10,919 nucleotides of DNA from assembly GCA_949427775.1 (NCBI GenBank), contig CASQEL010000039.1, positions 1 to 10,919 on the forward strand, in the 5' to 3' direction. Below are positions 1 through 5,735 of the stretch, piece by piece (the first letter of the stretch is position 1; each line of letters begins with the position of its first letter). Below the pieces are notes generated by a model, which worked only from the letters and a program-made list of their open reading frames with translations, searched no databases and had not been told where the DNA came from. Origin of the DNA: an uncultured Desulfovibrionaceae bacterium. Its GTDB lineage: Bacteria; Desulfobacterota; Desulfovibrionia; Desulfovibrionales; Desulfovibrionaceae. The position numbers were made by a program, and so were the translations under genes.

Positions 1-48
1 TCGCATGGCGGCTAGTACACAGAAACTTTAGATGTTTCTGTGTACTAG
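1..48. repeat. 48-bp repeat with a 15-bp-arm palindrome (left copy)
   Basis: These 48 bases are identical to 9611-9658. Bases 12-26 and 34-48 are perfect inverted arms (CTAGTACACAGAAAC and its complement) around a 7-base loop TTTAGAT. Bases 1-10 (TCGCATGGCG) match the right half of a second hairpin that is complete in the other copy (9601-9620), so this copy is probably cut by the window edge. It runs directly into another palindrome at 47-74. No protein is encoded. Function is unknown; a dispersed intergenic repeat is the simplest reading. Confidence 0.85.
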
Positions 49-74
49 AGCATTTTTCACGTTGAAAATGTTCT
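47..74. repeat. Palindromic repeat, AGAGCATTTT family (copy 1)
   Basis: Left arm 47-56 (AGAGCATTTT) pairs with right arm 65-74 (AAAATGTTCT), with one G-T wobble (50/71) that pairs in plus-strand RNA. The middle contains TCACGTTG. The same sequence family recurs at 911-935 (centre CACGTTG kept) and 9480-9507 (centre changed to CCCTTTG). It overlaps the end of the 48-bp repeat by two bases, so the two modules are fused here, whereas at 9480-9658 they are separated by three other hairpins. Confidence 0.75.
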
Positions 75-160
75 GCCGACTGCGGGAGCGGGCGGCCGCC
101 GCGAAGGCACAAGCGCAATTTGAAGGGAGAGGTTTACGCGGCGCGTCGCATACAAAAGAC

Positions 161-193
161 CGGCGGGAGGAACCGTGGCAATTCCTCCCGCCG
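161..193 (-). terminator. Rho-independent terminator after the HAD phosphatase gene
   Basis: A perfect 12-bp stem (161-172 with 182-193; arm CGGCGGGAGGAA read on minus) closes a 9-base loop. On the minus strand it is followed by GTCTTTTGT, a short U tract. It lies 41 bases past the stop codon of the phosphatase gene and would end the minus-strand transcript. On the plus strand no U tract follows, so it is one-directional. Confidence 0.75.
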
Positions 194-233
194 AAGCCGG
201 CGGGCCATATGTTCAGCGGCCCGGACATACCTG

Positions 234-899
234 TTATGCGGCGTGCGGACACAGCACGTCTTCAAGCTCGCGCACGTCGCGTACGATGCATGTGGCTCCG
301 GCCTGCTCCAGTTCTTCCCTGCTGCCGTAGCCGTACAGCACGCCTATGGAGTCCACGCCCACCTGCCGCGCGCCGATGACGTCATATTTTCTGTCACCCA
401 CCATCACTACGGCGGATGTGTCCGTGATGCCCTGTTCGTCCAGCACGTATCGGATGACGTCGGCCTTGGTGTCGCGGCTGCCGTCCAGTCCGCTGCCGCC
501 GACAAGGGCGAAGTACTGCCGGAGATGCAATTCCGTGAGAATCTGTTCGGCAAAGTGCGCGGCTTTGGACGTGGCGAGCAGGCACGTTTTGCCGCACCGC
601 GTCATGTGCTCCAGAAAATGCTCCATGCCGTTGTACAGCGTATTCTCGTGCACGCCCTTTACCGCATAGCGTTCCCGATACTTTTGCACGGCGGCGTCGG
701 CCTGCGCATCGCTGAAGCCGTAAAACTCCATAAAGGAATATTTCAGCGGCGGGCCGATAAACGGGCGGAGTTCGTCGAGATCATCGACCTGAATGCCGAA
801 GTGCCGCAGCGCGTACTGCGCCGAACGGGTGATGCCCGGCATGGAGTCGATGATGGTGCCGTCGAGATCCATCAGGATGCAGGTATACTCATGTCGCAT
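234..899 (-). CDS. HAD-superfamily phosphatase (phosphoglycolate phosphatase-like)
   Basis: A 221-aa soluble hydrolase of the haloacid dehalogenase superfamily. All four HAD motifs are visible: motif I DLDGT with nucleophile D11 and acid/base D13, motif II around T110-S111 in LATSK, motif III lysine probably K145, and motif IV GDRKYD with D169 and D173 for Mg2+. Residues about 17-90 form an alpha-helical cap as in Gph/PGMB-type enzymes, and the length is normal. The C-terminal GVLYGYGSREEL stretch is typical of a group usually named phosphoglycolate phosphatase or HAD hydrolase; the real substrate cannot be told from sequence. The ATG at 899 is chosen because the conserved part starts right after it. 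No Shine-Dalgarno sequence is visible; a palindromic repeat (911-935) occupies that place. A GTG at 908 is an alternative start. It is the last gene before a terminator. Confidence 0.88.
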   Translation of the reverse strand: MRHEYTCILMDLDGTIIDSMPGITRSAQYALRHFGIQVDDLDELRPFIGPPLKYSFMEFYGFSDAQADAAVQKYRERYAVKGVHENTLYNGMEHFLEHMTRCGKTCLLATSKAAHFAEQILTELHLRQYFALVGGSGLDGSRDTKADVIRYVLDEQGITDTSAVVMVGDRKYDVIGARQVGVDSIGVLYGYGSREELEQAGATCIVRDVRELEDVLCPHAA

Positions 900-910
900 G
901 TGAAACACTC

Positions 911-935
911 GAGCATTTTCACGTTGAAAACGCTC
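911..935. repeat. Palindromic repeat, AGAGCATTTT family (copy 2), between two genes
   Basis: Arms 911-921 (GAGCATTTTCA) and 925-935 (TGAAAACGCTC) enclose the loop CGT. The single non-Watson-Crick position is A-C on the plus strand but U-G in minus-strand RNA, the sense of the flanking genes. It starts one base inside the stop codon of the upstream gene (CTA, 935-937) and ends 11 bases before the phosphatase start. It therefore fills almost the whole 35-base gap and sits where a ribosome binding site would be expected. No U tract follows, so a terminator is unlikely. Confidence 0.75.
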
Positions 936-1354
936 TACGCCGCGGCCTTGGCGCAAGCTTCCCGCAGTCGGGCCTGAATGTAGGCGCGCATGGTTGCATC
1001 ATCCTCTTCCAGGTTCAGGCAGCAGGCATCCTGCCCCATAAGACCCTGGGGAACAAAATCCCCCGCCTCGTCAGGGTCGCTGACCATATCCGCGTAAAAA
1101 CACACGGAAAGCCAGCGGGCCTCGGGCTCGTCGTCCACCACGTCCACCAGCACGAACAGAGGTCGCTCCCGCTGATTTTCATGGACGGCGCGCAGAGAAT
1201 AGCTGACGCCGGGCCGGGCTTTGAATTCCAGGCTGACGCCGGGTTGCGCGGCCAACCATTCCCGGTATGCGGAAAATGCGGCCTTGGCATTGTTGGGATC
1301 GACGGTCCAGGCATCAAGAAACGCGTTCACTTCCTGCTGTACGGTTGCGGACAT
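935..1354 (-). CDS. Conserved-looking hypothetical protein, 139 aa
   Basis: I do not recognise this protein's family. The ATG at 1354 has a good Shine-Dalgarno (AGGAG, 8 bases upstream), which excludes longer readings of the frame up to 1570. The product is a small soluble, acidic protein with no signal peptide or membrane segment. An N-terminal helical part (about 1-40, ending in REWLAAQPG) leads to a probable beta-rich core (about 41-92, with PLFVLVDVVDDEP), an acidic stretch with a CC pair at 111-112, and a C-terminal helix (about 120-139). The composition (compact, no repeats, sensible codon use) supports a real gene. It lies 273 bases after nifS and 35 bases before the phosphatase gene, so it is probably co-transcribed with the latter. 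A link to Fe-S metabolism is suggested only by position. Confidence 0.75.
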   Translation of the reverse strand: MSATVQQEVNAFLDAWTVDPNNAKAAFSAYREWLAAQPGVSLEFKARPGVSYSLRAVHENQRERPLFVLVDVVDDEPEARWLSVCFYADMVSDPDEAGDFVPQGLMGQDACCLNLEEDDATMRAYIQARLREACAKAAA

Positions 1355-1627
1355 GGTTTTTCTCCTGTTGGCTTGAGGTAAAGACGCAGCATACGACCAA
1401 ACGGCGGCGGGAGCAATGCGCCGTCGCCGACGAGCGTTTTTTCTTTTGATGCGGCATTCCCCGCCATCCGTCGGGGGCGGAAGAGGCGGAGAATGGGGAA
1501 CGGAAGCGCCCGTATGCGCGTTGCGACCGGCGCGGCATCTGTTTGCGCTCCGGTCCCGGAGCAATCGCATGGCGCACTTGCTCCGCCAGGGCGACGGAAC
1601 AGCACGGCGGGCGCGGTCGGGCGCACG
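1355..1627. other. Intergenic region between nifS and the 139-aa gene
   Basis: No gene is supported here. It holds a perfect 8-bp-arm hairpin (1557-1564 CGGAGCAA with 1578-1585 TTGCTCCG) whose loop contains the decamer TCGCATGGCG also found at 1-10 and 9611-9620. A weaker stem (1402-1409 with 1422-1429) is followed on the plus strand by a T-rich run (1437-1447). On the minus strand only TTT follows, so termination of the nifS transcript here is uncertain. The only clear signal for the next gene is the AGGAG at its start; no sigma-70 promoter stands out. Confidence 0.5.
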
Positions 1628-2809
1628 TCAGCGGGAGCCTGCCGGGCCGCCCTGTTCTCCGCGAAACGGCGATATGGCCCGCAGCCGCTCAATAACAGGG
1701 GGGAACTCCCTGATCACGTAGTCGATTTCTTCCGCCGTCGTATAGCGCGACAGAGACAGGCGCACCGATCCGTGGGCATAGGTGAACGGTACGCCCATGG
1801 CCCGCAACACGTGAGAAGGCTCCAGGCTGCCGGAAGTGCAGGCCGAACCGGAGCTGGCGCAGATGCCCAGGCGATCCAGCATCAGCAGAATGGCTTCGCC
1901 TTCCACATATTTGAAGGCGATGCTCGACGTGTTGGGCAGGCGGGAATCCGTGTCGCCGTTGACCACGGCATCCGGAACGGCGTTCACGAGGCCGTGCTCC
2001 AGTCTGTCGCGCAGAAGCGCCACATGACTCTGTTCCCGGTCGATATTCCGCGCGGCCAGTTCGGCGGCCATGCCGAGGCCGATGATGTAGGGCACGTTTT
2101 CCGTTCCGGCGCGGCGGCCGCGCTCCTGATGCCCGCCGCGCAACAGCGGGCGGAAGCGGGTGCCCTTGCGGATGTAAAGCACGCCGATGCCCTTGGGCGC
2201 GTGCAGTTTGTGTCCGGAAAGGGACAGGAAATCCACGGGCAGCGTCGTCATGTCCATGGGGATCTTGCCCACGGCCTGCACGGCGTCGGTGTGAAAGAGC
2301 ACGCCCTTTTCCCTGGCGATTTCCGCCAGTTGCTGAATGGGGTAGACATTGCCTACCTCGTTGTTGGCGAACATCACGGAGGCGATGGCCGTATCGCCGC
2401 GCAGGGCGGCGGCGTATTCATCCGGATTCAGGCGGCCCTTGAAATCCACGCCGAGATAGGTGATCTCGTATCCTCGGCGCTCCAGATGCTGGCACAGCGC
2501 CAGCACGGCCGGATGCTCCACCCTGGTGGTCACGATATGTTTCTTGTCCGGCTGCGTGGCCAGCGCCGAGAGAATAGCCGTGCTGTCGCTCTCCGTGCCG
2601 CAGGAGGTGAACAGGATTTCCTCCGGCCGGGCTCCCAGAAGGGCGGCCATCTGCTCGCGCGCCCCGGCCACGGCCCTGCCTACCTGTCCGCCGAAGGTGT
2701 GCATGCTGGAGGGATTGCCGTACAGATCCGAAAAATAGGGAAGCATGGCCTCCACCACTTCCGGGGCTACCCGCGTGGTGGCGTTGTTGTCCAGATAGAC
2801 GGTCTTCAT
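1628..2809 (-). CDS. nifS: Cysteine desulfurase NifS
   Basis: A 393-aa PLP enzyme that takes sulfur from L-cysteine, leaving alanine, and passes the persulfide to the NifU scaffold. Visible landmarks: H99 (VEHP) stacking on PLP, D175 (FHTDAVQ) contacting the pyridine nitrogen, K201 in SGHK forming the internal aldimine, and C324 in SSGSACTSGS as the persulfide cysteine on the mobile loop. Numbering is within one residue of Azotobacter NifS as I remember it, and the length is normal. The ATG at 2809 overlaps the nifU stop (ATGA, 2806-2809), so the two genes are probably translationally coupled; a longer in-frame reading to 2911 is rejected because MKTVYLDNNATT is the conserved N terminus. The C-terminal tail (about 381-393, Gly/Arg-rich) goes beyond the conserved core. 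With no nitrogenase genes nearby, a general Fe-S role is likely. Confidence 0.96.
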   Translation of the reverse strand: MKTVYLDNNATTRVAPEVVEAMLPYFSDLYGNPSSMHTFGGQVGRAVAGAREQMAALLGARPEEILFTSCGTESDSTAILSALATQPDKKHIVTTRVEHPAVLALCQHLERRGYEITYLGVDFKGRLNPDEYAAALRGDTAIASVMFANNEVGNVYPIQQLAEIAREKGVLFHTDAVQAVGKIPMDMTTLPVDFLSLSGHKLHAPKGIGVLYIRKGTRFRPLLRGGHQERGRRAGTENVPYIIGLGMAAELAARNIDREQSHVALLRDRLEHGLVNAVPDAVVNGDTDSRLPNTSSIAFKYVEGEAILLMLDRLGICASSGSACTSGSLEPSHVLRAMGVPFTYAHGSVRLSLSRYTTAEEIDYVIREFPPVIERLRAISPFRGEQGGPAGSR

Positions 2810-3654
2810 GCCTGGGCCTCCTCCACGGTGATGGCGGGGTCCACCTGTTCGCGCAGGGTCTTTTCCACCAGTTCCTTGATGGTCACCAGACTGGACCGGC
2901 ACTGCGCGCAACGTCCGCGCAGGGCCACGGTCACCGTGGTCCCGTTCACGTCCACCAGATCGATGTCGCCGCCGTCCGTTTCCAGGCGGGGACGGATTTC
3001 CTCATCAATGGTCTTCATCACCAACTGCATGCGTTGCACGTTGGTCATCTTTTTGGGCGTCACCGGCTTGAGTTCCCGCAATCGGGGCTTGCCCGATTCC
3101 GCCGCCAGGATTTCGGCGATTTCATCCAGGCATTCACCGCAACCGCCGCCCGCCTTGGTGTAATGGGTGATTTCCTCGACCGTCTTGAGGTTATTCTCGC
3201 GGATGGCATGGATGATCTGCGCGTCGGTGATGCCGAAGCACTTGCAGACGAGTTTGCCCTCCTCATGGGCGTGAGGCACGGCCGGTTCCCCCCGCCAGTT
3301 GCGCAGGGCGGCTTCCAGAGCTTCTTCGCCCATAACCGAGCAGTGCATTTTCTCCTTGGGCAGACCCCCCAACTCGGCGGCGATGTCCTTGTTGGTGATT
3401 CGGGAGGCTTCTTCCACCGTCTTTCCCTTGATCAATTCCGTCAGCACGGAGCTGGAGGCGATGGCGCTGGCGCAGCCGAAGGTTTGAAAACGGGCGTCTT
3501 CGATACGGCCGTCGTCGCTGATTTTCAGAAACAGCTTCAGAGCGTCGCCGCAGGCCAGGCTTCCCACCTCGCCGACGGCGTTGGCATCGGGCAATTCCCC
3601 GGCATTGCGGGGATTTACGAAGTGCTCGCGCACCTTGTCAGTGTAATCCCACAT
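2806..3654 (-). CDS. nifU: Fe-S cluster scaffold NifU, full three-domain form
   Basis: A 282-aa modular scaffold on which Fe-S clusters are built with sulfur from NifS. The N-terminal IscU-like domain (about 1-125) has C35 (SLACGDAL, with D37), C61 (TFGCASA) and C105 (MHCSVMG). The central BFD-like [2Fe-2S] domain (about 134-182) has C137, C139, C172 and C175 (CKCFG and GGGCGEC). The C-terminal Nfu domain (about 205-275) has the CxxC pair C249 and C252 (GRCAQC). Every expected cysteine is present, so all three cluster sites look functional. The ATG at 3654 has AGGAG 6 bases upstream. nifS follows with a 4-base overlap. The gene starts 178 bases after the Rrf2 regulator gene, and a copy of the repeated TGAAGGCTGACC sequence lies at 3678-3694, just upstream, where a regulator could act. 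Confidence 0.96.
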   Translation of the reverse strand: MWDYTDKVREHFVNPRNAGELPDANAVGEVGSLACGDALKLFLKISDDGRIEDARFQTFGCASAIASSSVLTELIKGKTVEEASRITNKDIAAELGGLPKEKMHCSVMGEEALEAALRNWRGEPAVPHAHEEGKLVCKCFGITDAQIIHAIRENNLKTVEEITHYTKAGGGCGECLDEIAEILAAESGKPRLRELKPVTPKKMTNVQRMQLVMKTIDEEIRPRLETDGGDIDLVDVNGTTVTVALRGRCAQCRSSLVTIKELVEKTLREQVDPAITVEEAQA

Positions 3655-3677
3655 GATGTTCTCCTGAGTATATGTTT

Positions 3678-3694
3678 AGGGTCAGCCTTCATGA
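3678..3694. promoter_or_regulatory. TGAAGGCTGACC site upstream of nifU (site 1)
   Basis: On the minus strand this reads TCATGAAGGCTGACCCT, 23 bases before the nifU start and next to the A/T-rich CTAAACATATACT that could be part of a promoter. It matches, in inverted orientation, 16 of 17 bases of 3833-3849 and shares a 12-mer with 4443-4459. An Rrf2 operator is one interpretation; a small intergenic repeat is another. The rest of the gap (3695-3832) holds a GC hairpin (3725-3730 with 3737-3742) and no gene. Confidence 0.4.
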
Positions 3695-3832
3695 TCCCGC
3701 CTGCCGCAACGTCGCCGTTTTTCGCCCCGCGGCGTTGCGGGGCCGACATCGACCTTGCGGCATGTTCACTACAGTTTCACCCAATGTGCGCCTTGCCGGT
3801 CGAAAACATGCGGTGTTTCGCGGACGGCGTTG

Positions 3833-3849
3833 TCATGAGGGCTGACCCT
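3833..3849. repeat. TGAGGGCTGACCC site at the 3' end of rrf2 (site 2)
   Basis: The plus-strand sequence TCATGAGGGCTGACCCT is the inverted partner of 3678-3694 (16/17). It lies wholly inside the coding end of the Rrf2 gene: it encodes the final residues and the TGA stop. The core AGGG-CTGA-CCCT is itself a small dyad. Because the end of the gene is made of repeat sequence, the C-terminal tail may have been acquired or altered by it. Confidence 0.5.
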
Positions 3850-4336
3850 GACAGCGCCGCGCGCCGCATCGATCCGCGGCGGGGGCGGAGTCCCGCCTGA
3901 TGTCCCGACACAGAGTTTCGGGCGCATCGTTCATGGTAACTATCAATTGTTCCAAAGTCATCCCCCGCAGAAAATTTCTCACATGCTCGTCCAGAGCCTG
4001 CCAAAAGGATCGTGTGGAACAGACGTGCTGCCTGCTGCAGGCGCGGTCGCCCGCAAGACAGCCGACCGGGGATAATTCTCCCTCCAGGCGCTCGAAAATA
4101 TCTTCCATGGTGATTTCCGCGGCCGGACGGGCCAGGGCATAGCCGCCGCCGACGCCGCGCACGGCCCGCAGAATGCCCAGGGGGCGCAGAGCGCGGACAA
4201 TCTGCTCCAGGTAGCCGGGGGAGATGTTTTCTTCGCGCGCCAGTTCCGACAACTGCACCAGTTCTTCGGGCGGGCGGGCGGCCAGCCGGATTAAAAAGCG
4301 CAGACCGTATCGCGTGCGGGTGGAAAAACGCATCAT
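3833..4336 (-). CDS. Rrf2-family Fe-S-dependent transcriptional regulator (IscR-like)
   Basis: A 167-aa DNA-binding regulator. The N-terminal winged helix-turn-helix (about 3-70) has the family pattern STRTRYGLRFLIRLA, then SELAREENISPGYLEQIVRAL and the wing GVGGGYALAR. A cysteine cluster follows in residues 93-106: C93, C100, C106. IscR uses C92, C98 and C104, so a [2Fe-2S] ligand set is likely, which points to sensing of Fe-S, iron, oxygen or NO status. The tail after about 145 is Arg/Ala-rich with two more cysteines (C157, C162) and is unlike the usual IscR end. The ATG at 4336 is 6 bases after AGGAG; the neighbouring ATG at 4333 is equally possible. nifU and nifS lie downstream on the same strand, so control of that pair, and of itself, is the natural inference. 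Confidence 0.9.
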   Translation of the reverse strand: MMRFSTRTRYGLRFLIRLAARPPEELVQLSELAREENISPGYLEQIVRALRPLGILRAVRGVGGGYALARPAAEITMEDIFERLEGELSPVGCLAGDRACSRQHVCSTRSFWQALDEHVRNFLRGMTLEQLIVTMNDAPETLCRDIRRDSAPAADRCGARRCQGQPS

Positions 4337-4442
4337 ATTTTTCTCCTGGATCAAACCCGTTGACGAGTCGCCATTGTCAGACGGCGCGTTCGACAGACGA
4401 AGTTGCATCTATGCGCGAACGGCGTTTCAAACAAAAATGCCA

Positions 4443-4459
4443 TAGTGAAGGCTGACCTC
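4443..4459. promoter_or_regulatory. TGAAGGCTGACC site between metY and rrf2 (site 3)
   Basis: The plus-strand core TGAAGGCTGACC (4446-4457) is identical to the minus-strand core of the site before nifU. It overlaps the metY stop codon and lies about 107 bases upstream of the rrf2 start. The remaining gap (4337-4442) shows no strong terminator and no consensus promoter. A TTTTTGTTTG stretch lies just after the site on the minus strand. Autoregulation of rrf2 through this site is inference only. Confidence 0.35.
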
Positions 4460-5735
4460 AGGCGTGTTCCAACGCCCCGGCGAGATCTCCGATAATATCG
4501 TCAATATGTTCAAGGCCGATGGACAACCGGATCAGTTCCGGCCGCAGGCCGGCCTCGCGCTGCTGCGCCTCGCTGAGCTGGGAATGCGTGGTGCTTCCCG
4601 GATGAATCGCCAGGCTTTTGGCGTCGCCCACATTGGCCAGGTGCGAGAACAGCTCCAGCCTTTCGATAAATCGCTGTCCCGCGGTTTTGCCGCCGCGGAT
4701 GCCGAAGACCACCATGCCCCCGCAACCGCGCGGCAGATAGCGCTCGGCCAGGGCATGGTCGGGGTCATCGGGCAGACCGGGATAGCGCACCCAGTCCACG
4801 ACCGGATGCGCGCGCAGAAATTCGGCCGCGGCCAGGGCGTTGGCGCAGTGCCGATCCATGCGCAGAGGCAGCGTTTCCAGACCCTGAAGAAAGATCCAGG
4901 CGTTGTCCGGGCTGATGCAGGCGCCCACATTGCGCAACGGCACGGTGCGCAGGCGCAGCAGGAAGGGATCGGCTCCGGGCTCCAGATCGTGTCCCCAGCG
5001 CAGGCCGTGATACCCGGGATCGGGCTCGTCGTAGAGTTCAAAACGACCGCCGCCCCAGGCGAACGCGCCGCCCGAAATCACGATGCCGCCGATGGCCGTG
5101 CCGTGCCCGCCCATCCATTTGCTCAGCGAGTGGATGACGATATCCGCGCCGTGTTCCAGCGGGCGCAGCAGGTACGGCGTGGCGAACGTGGCGTCCACGA
5201 TCAGGGGCAGACCGCAGCTGTGAGCCATTTCCGCGGCCGCGGCGATGTCGGCCACATCCAGGCTGGGATTGCCGATGGCTTCCATGTACAGGGCGCGCGT
5301 CCTGTCCGTGACCGCGGCGCGCATAGCAGCGAAATCATTCACTTCCGTAAAACGGCAGGTGATGCCCAACTGAGGCAGAATGGCGTCCAGCAGAGTGTAG
5401 GTGCCGCCGTACAGGCTGCTGGCGGCGATGAGTTCATCGCCCTGTCCGGCCACGTTGATCAATGCCGAGAACACGGCGGCCGTGCCTGAGGCAAAGGCCA
5501 CCGCGCCGCTGCCGCCTTCCAGCAAGGCGGCGCGATCTTCCAGCACGGCCTGCGTCGGATTGCCCAGCCGGGTGTAGATGTTCCCCGCCTCCCGCATGCC
5601 GAACAGACGCGCGGCATGCTCGGCGTCCCGAAAGACATAGGCGGTGGTCCTGTGGACGGGCACGGCGCGCGACAGGGTGCCGGGGTCGGGGATCTGGCCG
5701 CCGTGCACGGCCAGTGTTTCAAAATGTCTGCTCAT
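4458..5735 (-). CDS. metY: O-acetylhomoserine sulfhydrylase (aminocarboxypropyltransferase)
   Basis: A 425-aa PLP enzyme of the Cys/Met metabolism (cystathionine gamma-synthase-like) family. It joins O-acetylhomoserine with sulfide to make homocysteine, bypassing cystathionine. Landmarks: NIYTRLGNPT with Y54 and R56 (phosphate contacts across the dimer), SGTAAVFS, N156 in EAIGNP, D181 in VDATFATP, PLP lysine K206 in HSLSKWMGGHG, and HPGSTTHSQL with R403 further on for the substrate carboxylate. The length, about 425, and the middle insertion with GYHG (241-244) fit MetY rather than the ~390-aa MetB/MetC. The ATG at 5735 lies inside the end of metA (17-base overlap), with AAAGGA about 10 bases upstream. 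Sulfide is abundant in sulfate reducers, which suits this route. A homocysteine-synthase role is well supported; minor activity with O-acetylserine cannot be excluded. Confidence 0.93.
   Translation of the reverse strand: MSRHFETLAVHGGQIPDPGTLSRAVPVHRTTAYVFRDAEHAARLFGMREAGNIYTRLGNPTQAVLEDRAALLEGGSGAVAFASGTAAVFSALINVAGQGDELIAASSLYGGTYTLLDAILPQLGITCRFTEVNDFAAMRAAVTDRTRALYMEAIGNPSLDVADIAAAAEMAHSCGLPLIVDATFATPYLLRPLEHGADIVIHSLSKWMGGHGTAIGGIVISGGAFAWGGGRFELYDEPDPGYHGLRWGHDLEPGADPFLLRLRTVPLRNVGACISPDNAWIFLQGLETLPLRMDRHCANALAAAEFLRAHPVVDWVRYPGLPDDPDHALAERYLPRGCGGMVVFGIRGGKTAGQRFIERLELFSHLANVGDAKSLAIHPGSTTHSQLSEAQQREAGLRPELIRLSIGLEHIDDIIGDLAGALEHA

Noticed and set aside
120..977. Long plus-strand open frame over the phosphatase gene
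   Set aside because: It is antisense to a gene with all HAD motifs, begins in repeat/terminator DNA, and its product has no recognisable domain.
1402..1447. Plus-strand terminator (stem then T-rich run)
   Set aside because: No plus-strand gene exists to be terminated, and the T run begins seven bases after a stem containing a wobble.
1493..3163. 556-codon plus-strand open frame
   Set aside because: Antisense to nifS and the end of nifU; a GC-rich third-position shadow with low-complexity Ala/Arg/Gly content.
3678..3849. Transposon bounded by the 17-bp inverted repeats
   Set aside because: No flanking target duplication is visible and the right arm is part of the rrf2 coding end; an operator or small repeat fits better.
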